Assembly: GCF_019049625.1 (NCBI RefSeq)
Contig: NZ_JAFMOY010000130.1
Span: forward strand, 297,544 to 361,543
Length of the DNA stretch: 64,000 nt
Direction of reading: 5' to 3'
Source of the DNA: Rahnella ecdela
GTDB taxonomy: Bacteria; Pseudomonadota; Gammaproteobacteria; Enterobacterales; Enterobacteriaceae
Below are positions 17,491 to 24,282 of this stretch, in pieces (position 1 is the first letter of the stretch; each line of letters opens with the position of its first letter). The position numbers and the translations under genes are program-made. Below the pieces are notes generated by a model. It did no database searches. It was not told where the DNA came from and worked only from the letters and a program-made list of their open reading frames with translations.

Positions 17491-17532
17491 GGCATTACTA
17501 ACATCACGATGTATTAATTAACGAGGCAGGTC
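17491..17532. mobile_element. Relic end of an IS3-family element
   Basis: GGCATTACTAACATCACGAT followed by GTATTAATTAACGAGGCAGG resembles the right-end sequence of the IS at 13881-15101, with a few substitutions and small gaps. No transposase is attached. Confidence 0.65.
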
Positions 17533-17628
17533 TGCTTGAAATTGGGAGGCATAGTTTATTGTGTCCCAATCCTAATGCTGGCATAGTGTAAGGATAAAAT
17601 ACGAAAAATTCATATAAAGGCCTCTCGC

Positions 17629-18357
17629 ATGAGCGAATCACGTAAGCAATTTATATTATCTAAAGGTGCGACTTGCAATAACTGGAACTGGAGTTGGTCA
17701 TTTACCAACCATGAAGAAAAAATGGTTATCTTTGGTGCGTGGGATTTCAATACTGACAATGATAAATCATTGATAATGCATAAAGATTGGAAATATAAAA
17801 ACAATCGTCGACAACCTGGATACTCTCAAGCAATCGAGCATTTGAAATTATTAGATCAAGGATATAGCCTATATATCTTTCATCAAGAAAATATTAGTGA
17901 TGATGAAGATGAACCAAAAATAGGAAAAATTAGTGATAATATTTTAAAAGCTCACATAAAACATGATGGAGAATCTTGGTATGCATACCGAGATGCATTC
18001 GACTACTTACCTGATGAAATAGGTGCAGAAGAAGAGTATTTTGAAGGGACTCGAAATGTAGTGGCTGTAAATTCTTATGAACGAAATAAAGATGCTAGAG
18101 AAGAATGCATTAGGATTCATGGTTGTAAATGTAAAGCTTGTGATTTTGATTTTGAAAAGAAATATGGTGACCACGGGAAAAGTTTTATCCATGTACATCA
18201 TATCATTCCTTTGAACATGATAGGAAAGCGTTATAAGGTCAATCCAGAACATGATCTGATACCGCTATGTCCCAATTGCCATGCTATGGTACATCGCTTT
18301 AAAAACAACGAATTAGATTTAGAAAAATTGAAAGAACTTATATCATCGTGCAAATAA
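17629..18357 (+). CDS. HNH endonuclease, McrA-like
   Basis: This 242-residue protein has a C-terminal HNH domain: zinc cysteines in CKCKACDFDF and PLCPNCH, and the HNH core FIHVHHIIPLNMIGK...DLIPLCPNCHAMVH. The linker FEGTRNVVAVNSYERN is typical of predicted HNH restriction enzymes of the McrA type (COG3183). The N-terminal half (about 120 residues, with WNWSWSF and IFGAWD) is probably the recognition domain and may read modified bases. A type IV (modification-dependent) restriction role against phage DNA is likely, since no methyltransferase is nearby. The start follows AAAGG. Very low GC. Confidence 0.82.
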   Translation: MSESRKQFILSKGATCNNWNWSWSFTNHEEKMVIFGAWDFNTDNDKSLIMHKDWKYKNNRRQPGYSQAIEHLKLLDQGYSLYIFHQENISDDEDEPKIGKISDNILKAHIKHDGESWYAYRDAFDYLPDEIGAEEEYFEGTRNVVAVNSYERNKDAREECIRIHGCKCKACDFDFEKKYGDHGKSFIHVHHIIPLNMIGKRYKVNPEHDLIPLCPNCHAMVHRFKNNELDLEKLKELISSCK

Positions 18358-18459
18358 TAATATTAAATACCTTCTCGCCTTTAACCGTTATCAAAGGGGG
18401 ATCTGTAAACTAAACTGTGGAGACCAGTTGCCGATCAACTAATACATAGTGATGCGAGC

Positions 18460-18531
18460 AATGTCGGCTCTAGGCACGAAGCGGACCGCCTGTAGCGTCG
18501 CGAGGTCTGCTATGAGCGAGGAGCGGAAGTT
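18460..18531. repeat. Island double-hairpin repeat, copy 5
   Basis: It runs from AATGTCGGCTCTAGGCACGA to GAGCGAGGAGCGGAAGTT. It lies 103 bp after the HNH gene. The second hairpin arm is well kept. Confidence 0.8.
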
Positions 18532-18643
18532 GGATTGCCATATGTAGTCTAAAAGTAAATAGTAAGGTTATGCGGGAAACTTATAAAGCCCCATGGCTAA
18601 ATCAATACATCTATCATCTAGTCTGACAATCCATGATATCAGT

Positions 18644-19600
18644 TTAAATATTGAAGTTGAGAAGGACCGTTTCTTTGCCCGCGTTACTAAACGAAAACGG
18701 AAAAATGCTTTTTCCGTCAATATGACGGTGTAAGTCCCTTTTCAAACGTCTTAACGATATTTCCTTAGAAACTCGTCCGGTAAGGTAAAAATCAAGTGAT
18801 TCTTTACGGCAAATTGCTCGAGCCATGCCTTCGATACCAGATTCATGCAACATTTCTGCGCGCTCGCGGCTAATTCCATTAATGAAGAAGACTATATCAT
18901 CGATTATTGCTTTCAGCATTTTGATTGCGGCGACACTATTTCCAACAGAAGCGTGCTTCCAGATAGGTTCATGGTGTGCAACTCTATTTCGCAACTCTTT
19001 GATAGGTAAAAATTTATTATGAATACCTCCATGTCGGCGCTCTGACGGCAATAAATTGGGAAAAACCATCGGTTCTAAATGTGGCCATAATCGATCAGAT
19101 GTATTGAGATCATGATAGTTTTTCTCAAACATGCCAACCCAAAAGCCAAACATCAGTTCTGCAACAATTGCATCTGCATGCTGAGGCTTATGACCACTGT
19201 TCAACTTGTCTTTTGCTTGTTTCAGCATGCTTTCATGCCGTGATGTCCATACCTTTTTGTTCTGACGGCTTCCGCTGGTGATGCCTTTTCGATAGAAATT
19301 ATTCGCCAAATGAGGATATTGGATCATGAAGGAGTTAAAATAATCATGTCCAGCTAGCTTCGTTAATGGATCAAACCAAGCCGGGTTGTTAAAGTGGGTA
19401 GAGGCTGCATTATGAATGCCGTTTCTCAAGGTTACCTCAAGGCATTGCAAGAGAGGGAAAAGTGCAGCGCCTACGCGTTTGTTCCAGACATAGGCTCCGA
19501 TGCACTCTCCAAGAGTGGCATTGTTTGTTAGAGCAACGTACGATTTAAGTCGAGCCTTAGATATGTAGGCTTCGATAGCGAGATTGTTGTGTAGTTGCAA
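18644..19600 (-). CDS. Abi-like protein with HEPN motif
   Basis: This 318-residue protein resembles the Abi_2 family (AbiD/AbiF-type abortive infection proteins): the N-terminal LKSYVALTNNATLGECIGAYVWNK, then LECLEVTLRNGIHN-like helices, then LPIKELRNRVAHHEPIW. RNRVAH fits the R-x4-H motif of HEPN ribonucleases. Such proteins stop phage growth by cleaving RNA in infected cells. The likely start is TTG 19600 after a G-rich ribosome site (AGAGGGGGG). It is on the opposite strand to the other cargo and has its own promoter region in the gap to 19716. The product seems complete. Confidence 0.82.
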   Translation of the reverse strand: MQLHNNLAIEAYISKARLKSYVALTNNATLGECIGAYVWNKRVGAALFPLLQCLEVTLRNGIHNAASTHFNNPAWFDPLTKLAGHDYFNSFMIQYPHLANNFYRKGITSGSRQNKKVWTSRHESMLKQAKDKLNSGHKPQHADAIVAELMFGFWVGMFEKNYHDLNTSDRLWPHLEPMVFPNLLPSERRHGGIHNKFLPIKELRNRVAHHEPIWKHASVGNSVAAIKMLKAIIDDIVFFINGISRERAEMLHESGIEGMARAICRKESLDFYLTGRVSKEISLRRLKRDLHRHIDGKSIFPFSFSNAGKETVLLNFNI

Positions 19601-19715
19601 AGTCCCCCCTCTACTGGTAAAGTTTATCGTAATGAACGCGTATGTTATTCCCTGTACTTACATAATACATATGCAGAATGCGGTCAGATACATGAATTTA
19701 GTAGTGTGTTTGCCC

Positions 19716-19749
19716 AACAACAAAAGCGCCTTTTGGCGCTTTTGTTGTT
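19716..19749. terminator. Strong bidirectional stem-loop near the island's right end
   Basis: AACAACAAAAGCGCC and GGCGCTTTTGTTGTT form a perfect 15-bp stem with a TTTT loop. The A- and T-rich base of the stem allows action on both strands, insulating the cargo from the right flank. Confidence 0.8.
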
Positions 19750-19790
19750 TCTATAGCCAGCATCTTCACCAGACGTTGATGCTTCGGTTA

Positions 19791-19860
19791 AATGTCCGCT
19801 CTTGGCACATAGCGGCCAGAATTGGGGTAGGCTGGTCCGCTCTAAGAGAGGAGAGGAAAT
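19791..19860. repeat. Island double-hairpin repeat, copy 6
   Basis: AATGTCCGCTCTTGGCACAT begins a well-kept first half. The second half is weaker (GGTCCGCTCTAAGAGAGGAG). Confidence 0.75.
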
Positions 19861-20018
19861 GACCGTCGTTGACACAACAGGTGAGGGTGCAACTTAAGTT
19901 TTGGTGTATTACTCAATGGTGAGCTGGTCAAGTCTGTTTTTCAGTGTGACGACTCAACTTTGAATCGCCACGCACAGTCTCGAGATCGTCTTCTTTTATC
20001 CTTTAAAAGGAGTAAAAA

Positions 20019-20043
20019 CTTTTAGGCACCCAAATAGGCACCT
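20019..20043. repeat. Integrase arm-type sites, right end
   Basis: CTTTTAGGCACC (20019) and TAGGCACCT (20035) repeat the left-end motif. They lie 55-80 bp inside the right junction. Confidence 0.7.
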
Positions 20044-20097
20044 AAGAAAAGTTGAACTATAAATTATTCGAATTAACTCAATTGATTACACAACCAA

Positions 20098-20110
20098 TTC
20101 AGACTCCGCC
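20098..20110. other. attR core, right junction of the island
   Basis: TTCAGACTCCGCC aligns with the left core TTCAACTGCCGCC: TTCA and CCGCC are shared and the four bases between differ. SDR coding sequence resumes to the right. The mismatch supports a secondary, non-ssrA target. Confidence 0.7.
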
Positions 20111-20469
20111 TGCACGGTAAACAATGTGGCGCGGACATTGATCCCGAAAATGTGATCGAAGTGTTCTGCCGAAATCGCTTCCAGCGGCGCATATTCCGAA
20201 ATTCCTGAATTCGGCACCAGGATATCCAGCCTGCCTTTGCGGGTTTTTACCGTCTCAAAAAGGCGCGCTAAATCGTCTGGCTTTGTGACATCTCCCTGTA
20301 CTGCTTCTGCATTTTCCCCCAGCACTGACAGCGCCTCGTCCAGTTGCGCCTGACGTCGTCCCATAATGAAAACATACGCACCTTCACTGACAAAACGCTG
20401 TGCTATCGCAAAACCGATACCGCTGTTACCGCCGGTGATCGCGGCGACCTTACCCTGAAGTTTCTGCAT
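20098..20469 (-). pseudogene. SDR dehydrogenase, N-terminal half (split by island)
   Basis: The start ATG 20469 follows AAAGGG. The segment encodes the Rossmann motif TGGNSGIGFAIA, a DVTKPDDL motif, NSGISEYAPLE (in place of the usual NAG) and FGINVRATLFTVQ, where the island begins; the frame ends soon after in island sequence (stop at 20086). The C-terminal half is at 9792-10160. The split removes the catalytic Ser-Tyr-Lys part, so the gene is inactive. It is divergent from an HxlR regulator, which probably controlled it. Confidence 0.9.
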
Positions 20470-20486
20470 TTTTGTACCCTTTCGTG

Positions 20487-20563
20487 TTGGTCGGTGTTTG
20501 ACCAAAGAAGATACATTGCGTATATCTACTGTCAATTACGCACCTTGTGTAGCGCAGATATAC
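20487..20563. promoter_or_regulatory. Divergent promoter/operator region, SDR and hxlR-like genes
   Basis: TTGGTC (20487) and GACCAA (20500) form an inverted repeat; GTATATCTAC and the related GCAGATATAC lie about 35 bp apart toward the regulator. These are candidate HxlR-type sites. They are seen by eye only. Confidence 0.45.
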
Positions 20564-20576
20564 CAGAGGAAACCTC

Positions 20577-20951
20577 ATGCCTGATTCTCCCGAAAAAATA
20601 TTTTCAGATATCAATGCCACGCGGCCCATTCTTGAACAAATTGCCAACAAATGGTCAGTGCTGATCCTCTGTGTTTTATGCACTGAACCATCGCGTTTTA
20701 ACGCCATAAAACGCCGGCTTGACCCCATCACCCATAAAGCCCTGACCGAGGCTTTGCGAAGGTTGGAAAGGAACGGGCTGATCCACCGGCGGGTGATCAC
20801 CTCCTCTCCGGTAGCGGTGGAATATTCAATTACGCCGCTTGGCCGCACACTTCAGCATCCGTTTACTGCGCTGGTGGCCTGGTCAACAGCACACGGCAGC
20901 CGTCTGGCAGAAGCCCAGAAGGAATATGACGAGCGGGTTATCCCGGTGTGA
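20577..20951 (+). CDS. HxlR-family winged-helix regulator
   Basis: This 124-residue protein has the HxlR pattern: ILEQIANKWSVLILCVL, RFNAIKRRL, ITHKALTEALRRLERNGLI, VEYSITPLGRTL. HxlR proteins are small redox- or metabolite-responding regulators that usually control a divergent reductase gene, here the SDR gene split by the island. ATG 20577 follows GAGGAAACC. With its target broken, this regulator may be an orphan. Confidence 0.9.
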   Translation: MPDSPEKIFSDINATRPILEQIANKWSVLILCVLCTEPSRFNAIKRRLDPITHKALTEALRRLERNGLIHRRVITSSPVAVEYSITPLGRTLQHPFTALVAWSTAHGSRLAEAQKEYDERVIPV

Positions 20952-20986
20952 AGGATTTGCTTCGCTTGCCAGTATGACATTCGCAT

Positions 20987-21022
20987 GCCACCATTAGGAA
21001 ATTAACGTTTCCTAATGGTGGC
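20987..21022. promoter_or_regulatory. TetR operator 1
   Basis: GCCACCATTAGGAAA and TTTCCTAATGGTGGC form perfect 15-bp arms around TTAACG. It directly precedes the tetR-like gene and covers a spurious ATG at 21015. The core TTAGGAAA-n6-TTTCCTAA recurs at 21647. Confidence 0.85.
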
Positions 21023-21029
21023 GGCCTTT

Positions 21030-21632
21030 ATGCACACTTCAGCACCTAAAGAGCGCGGACGTCCGCGTGAGTTCGACACCGGTCTGGCGCTCGATAATGC
21101 CATGACGGTATTTCGTGAAAAAGGCTTCCATGCCGCTTCAGTGAGCGACCTGAGTCAGGCGATGAAACTGACGGCGGGCAGCATCTACAAAGCTTTTACC
21201 GATAAACGCACCCTGTTTCTCAACGTGTTTGAACGCTACACCTCGCTGCGCAATGCGCAGTTGCGCCAGCAGATTGAGAGAGTCACGACCGGGCGCGAAC
21301 GCATTGCCGAAGTGCTGCGCTTTTACCTTCAGTCCGCGCATGAAATTGAAGGCCGCCGGGGTTGTCTGGTTGTCGCGGGAACGGTTGAATTGCTGACCTT
21401 CGATGACGAAGTCGCCGCGCTGGTTCGTCAGGCAATTACCCGCAATAAAGCATTTCTGATCTCACTTATCGAACAGGGGCAACTTGACGGCTCGGTCTCA
21501 GCCGTAATTGATGCAGAAGCCGCGTCAACGCTGATGCTCTACATCGTGCTGGGAATGCGTGTCGCGGGGAAAGTAGAGAATAATCATTCCGCCAGCGCCA
21601 CGCTTGAACTGTCATTAAAAATCCTCGACTAA
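21030..21632 (+). CDS. TetR-family regulator
   Basis: This 200-residue regulator has an N-terminal HTH (ALDNAMTVFREKGFHAASVSDLSQAM, with KLTAGSIYKAFTDK as recognition helix region) and a C-terminal ligand domain. The RGCLVV motif is typical of the TetR_C subgroup that controls oxidoreductase, hydrolase or efflux genes. The ATG at 21015 lies inside the operator palindrome, so 21030 is taken as the start. It probably represses itself and the downstream alpha/beta hydrolase, since the same operator core precedes both. Confidence 0.9.
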   Translation: MHTSAPKERGRPREFDTGLALDNAMTVFREKGFHAASVSDLSQAMKLTAGSIYKAFTDKRTLFLNVFERYTSLRNAQLRQQIERVTTGRERIAEVLRFYLQSAHEIEGRRGCLVVAGTVELLTFDDEVAALVRQAITRNKAFLISLIEQGQLDGSVSAVIDAEAASTLMLYIVLGMRVAGKVENNHSASATLELSLKILD

Positions 21633-21646
21633 AAATTTTTTTCCAT

Positions 21647-21668
21647 TTAGGAAATATTTATTTCCTAA
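21647..21668. promoter_or_regulatory. TetR operator 2
   Basis: TTAGGAAATA and TATTTCCTAA form a perfect palindrome with centre TT. It shares the TTAGGAAA/TTTCCTAA arms with operator 1 and sits 22 bp before the hydrolase start. Confidence 0.85.
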
Positions 21669-21690
21669 TAAATATTAAAGGAGAAACACC

Positions 21691-22614
21691 ATGACTCATA
21701 GTCTGCCTTCCGTTCCGGTAACCACCGCGCCCTTCAGTACGCCTGATGCCACACTTGCCGGATTTCATCATCATTACGCCACCGTTGACGGCGTACGAAT
21801 GCATTACGTGTGTGGCGGAAATCAGGACGGCGAAGCTCTGCTGCTGCTGGCCGGTTTTCCGCAGAGCTGGTTTGCATGGCGTCATGTCATGCAGGAATTG
21901 AAGGAGCATTTCTGGCTGGTGGCACCTGATTTACCGGGTCAGGGGGATTCCGACCGGCCAGAAACCGGTTACGACACGCAGAGTCTGGCGCAGAAAACTC
22001 ACGGGCTGATGCAAACTCTCGGTCACACAAGCTATTTTCTGGTCGCCCACGATGTCGGTGCCTGGGTGGCTTATCCGTATGCGGCGCTGTACCGGACTGA
22101 GGTAAAACGCCTGGCGCTGCTCGATGCCGGGATCCCAGGAATTACCCTGCCGGATGCGCTGCCGGTCACGCCGGATAAATCATGGAAGACCTGGCACTTT
22201 GCGTTCCACACTCTGCCTGATCTGCCCGAAGCGCTGATTTCCGGCAACGAACGCATTTATCTGGACTGGTTTTTGCGCAGAAAAACCGCAGCGCCGGATG
22301 CTTTTACCGATGAGGATATCAGCGAGTATTTACGCGTATTCCTCAAAAGCGGCGGGCTGCGTGCCGGGCTGGCGTACTACCGTTCCGTCATGGTTTCCGC
22401 TGAGCAAAACCGTGAGCTGAACAGTCAGGGAAAATTACAGGTGCCGTTGCTGGCAGTGAGTGCCGATCAGGGGTCTATCCCGGATATGGCCGTGCCACTG
22501 CGTGCTTTCGCCGAAAACGTGACCGGAATTATTATCGCCAACAGCGGTCATTTTATTCCCGAGGAGCAACCGCAGGCGCTTGCCCGCGAACTGCACACTT
22601 TCTTCACAATGTGA
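21691..22614 (+). CDS. Alpha/beta hydrolase of the epoxide hydrolase/dehalogenase type
   Basis: This 307-residue protein has the HGxP-like motif AGFPQSWFAW, DLPGQGDSDRP and the nucleophile elbow AHDVGAW, whose Asp (not Ser) is the mark of epoxide hydrolases and haloalkane/haloacetate dehalogenases. The catalytic His is in NSGHFIPEEQP. There is no clear signal peptide. AAAGGAG precedes ATG 21691. It is controlled by the adjacent TetR through operator 2. A detoxifying role on an epoxide, haloacid or similar xenobiotic is inferred. Confidence 0.88.
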   Translation: MTHSLPSVPVTTAPFSTPDATLAGFHHHYATVDGVRMHYVCGGNQDGEALLLLAGFPQSWFAWRHVMQELKEHFWLVAPDLPGQGDSDRPETGYDTQSLAQKTHGLMQTLGHTSYFLVAHDVGAWVAYPYAALYRTEVKRLALLDAGIPGITLPDALPVTPDKSWKTWHFAFHTLPDLPEALISGNERIYLDWFLRRKTAAPDAFTDEDISEYLRVFLKSGGLRAGLAYYRSVMVSAEQNRELNSQGKLQVPLLAVSADQGSIPDMAVPLRAFAENVTGIIIANSGHFIPEEQPQALARELHTFFTM

Positions 22615-22753
22615 TATGAAGATTTGTTGAATTTTTTATGGTAAAACGGCCCGTCAGATTGTTTGTTAATTATTTGTATCCACAATAATTGCCGGGCTAA
22701 CTTGTCGCATACGACCAGCAGACACGGCAGCTTTCATTTTTCAGGGATTTGTC

Positions 22754-23992
22754 ATGTCATCTTCTTCCGTTAATCCGGATTCGCTGTTGCAGCACCGCTC
22801 GTTTGTGGCGTTCTGGATAGCCCGTGCGGCGTCCAGCTTTGGTTTCCAGATGCTTTCCATTGTGGTGAGCTGGCAAATCTACTCGATTACCGGAAGGGCG
22901 TTTGATCTGGGGCTGATCGGGCTGGTGCAATTTTTCCCCTCTGTCGCACTGGCGCTGGTCGCCGGCCACGTGGCAGATCAGTTTGACCGCCGTCGTGTGG
23001 TACTGATCGGACAAATCGCCGAATGGGTAGCGATTGCCGCGCTGGCTTATTTGTCGCTGACGCATCACGTTAACGAAGTTATTATCCTCGGCCTGATCTT
23101 TATCATTTCGACCGCCAAGGCAATGGAAGCGCCGTCGCTGCAATCGATGCTTCCGGCGCTGGTGCCGCCGCATTTACTGGCACGGGCGATGGCCGCCAAC
23201 AGTGTTTCAGGCCAGGCGGCGTCTATGGTTGGCCCCGCGCTCGGCGGTTTTTTGTATGTCGCGGGAGCGGGTGTCGCTTACTCGGTGTGCGCCTGCCTCT
23301 ATTTGCTGTCGATTGTGATGGTCAGCCGTTTACGTTACGAACAGGCACCGCCACCCCGGGTTCCCGCGACGTTTAAAACTCTGTTCGCCGGGATCAGCTT
23401 TATCCGCGCCCGTCCGGATGTGCTGGGCGTAATTTCTCTCGACTTGTTTGCGGTTCTGCTCGGCGGTGCAACCGCCCTGCTGCCCATTTTTGCCCACGAC
23501 ATTTTGCATACCGGCTCTTGGGGATTGGGTTTATTACGCGGTGCACCGGCGGTCGGCGGATTAATTGTCGGTTTCTGGCTGAGTCACCGTGCGCTGACAC
23601 GTAACGTCGGGATGACCATGTTTGCCGCTGTGGCCGGTTTCGGCGCAGCCACGCTGGTCTTCGCATTTTCCACCTCGCTGTGGTTATCGATGCTGGCCCT
23701 GTTTGCACTCGGCGGATTCGATATGATCAGCATGGTCATTCGCGGCGCGCTGGTGCAGCTCGACACGCCGGACGATATGCGCGGACGCGTCAGCGCGGTT
23801 AACTCCATCTTCATCAACACCTCGAACCAGCTCGGCGAATTTGAATCCGGCCTGCTGGCGGCCTGGGTCGGCGCAGTCCCCGCGGCAGCCATTGGTGGCA
23901 TCGGAACGCTGGTTGTCGTCGGCTTATGGATGACCTGGTTCCCCGGTCTGCGTAAACGACAGAAACTGGAAAATGAAGTCGTGGAAGCGTAA
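22754..23992 (+). CDS. MFS transporter, EntS-like
   Basis: This 412-residue protein has about 12 membrane segments. The loop motif GHVADQFDRRRVVL and the conserved DTPDDMRGRVSAVNSIFINTSNQLGEFESG belong to the MFS_3/EntS-like exporter group, as in the enterobactin exporter. No siderophore genes are near, so a general efflux or unknown export role is more likely. ATG 22754 follows AGGGA. It is monocistronic and not obviously linked to the TetR pair upstream. Confidence 0.85.
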   Translation: MSSSSVNPDSLLQHRSFVAFWIARAASSFGFQMLSIVVSWQIYSITGRAFDLGLIGLVQFFPSVALALVAGHVADQFDRRRVVLIGQIAEWVAIAALAYLSLTHHVNEVIILGLIFIISTAKAMEAPSLQSMLPALVPPHLLARAMAANSVSGQAASMVGPALGGFLYVAGAGVAYSVCACLYLLSIVMVSRLRYEQAPPPRVPATFKTLFAGISFIRARPDVLGVISLDLFAVLLGGATALLPIFAHDILHTGSWGLGLLRGAPAVGGLIVGFWLSHRALTRNVGMTMFAAVAGFGAATLVFAFSTSLWLSMLALFALGGFDMISMVIRGALVQLDTPDDMRGRVSAVNSIFINTSNQLGEFESGLLAAWVGAVPAAAIGGIGTLVVVGLWMTWFPGLRKRQKLENEVVEA

Positions 23993-24087
23993 AGGCAGTA
24001 CAGGGAATTTTGAAACTGGAACAATTCAGAATTCCCCAATATAATCAGCTCATTCATTCACCAACGTTATACATAAGGAGGATCCCC

Positions 24088-24171
24088 ATGCTGACCCGTG
24101 AATGGTTTTTATATTCACCTGTCTTTGGCGATCGTCGTTGCTCAGGCGTTTCCGGCTCCGTGCCGCGATAA
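24088..24171 (+). CDS. Short leader ORF (27 aa) upstream of the ABC-F gene
   Basis: A very strong ribosome site (AAGGAGG, 6-nt spacing) precedes ATG 24088. The frame encodes 27 residues starting MLTREWFLYSPVFGDRRCSG and ends in VPR before TAA. It has no domain or signal peptide. Its stop codon lies inside a long-range stem with 24223-24235, and it lies 111 bp before the ABC-F start codon. This layout is typical of a regulatory leader peptide rather than a functional protein. Peptide function is inferred. Confidence 0.65.
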   Translation: MLTREWFLYSPVFGDRRCSGVSGSVPR

Positions 24172-24259
24172 CCTGTCTGAGCGAAGCTAACTGACAACCT
24201 GAGTTCTTCCCTCCGGCTTACCGGTTATCGTCGGCGTTATTGACGAGAGGCATTTTTTT
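24140..24259 (+). promoter_or_regulatory. Putative attenuator of the ABC-F gene
   Basis: Alternative pairings are visible: GCTCAGG (24140) with CCTG-CTGAGC (24172-24182); GCCGCGATAACC (24162-24173) with GGTTATCG-CGGC (24223-24235, one bulge); and TCGTC (24228) with GACGA (24242), followed by a 7-T run at 24253. The second and third pairings exclude each other, so ribosome position on the leader ORF could change the outcome. The terminator stem is weak as drawn. Confidence 0.5.
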
Positions 24260-24282
24260 GCCCGAAAACCTGAGTAAGCATC

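Larger units (their letters stand above)
10152..20110. mobile_element. Integrative genomic island, about 10 kb, inserted in an SDR gene
   Basis: The limits are set by the two halves of one SDR gene. The left core is TTCAACTGCCGCC (10152-10164) and the right core TTCAGACTCCGCC (20098-20110). The element carries its integrase next to the left end, repeated AGGCACC arm sites near both ends, and low-GC cargo with defence-like genes and insertion sequences. The left junction continues as a tmRNA 3' end, so the usual target is ssrA. The imperfect cores point to a secondary attachment site. No conjugation, replication or phage structural genes are present. Confidence 0.88.

Noticed and set aside
15512..19860. 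The repeats as integron attC sites with gene cassettes
   Set aside because: The gene-plus-hairpin layout is suggestive, but the ends do not fit the GTTRRRY/RYYYAAC core sites, there is no integron integrase, and the last gene is inverted.
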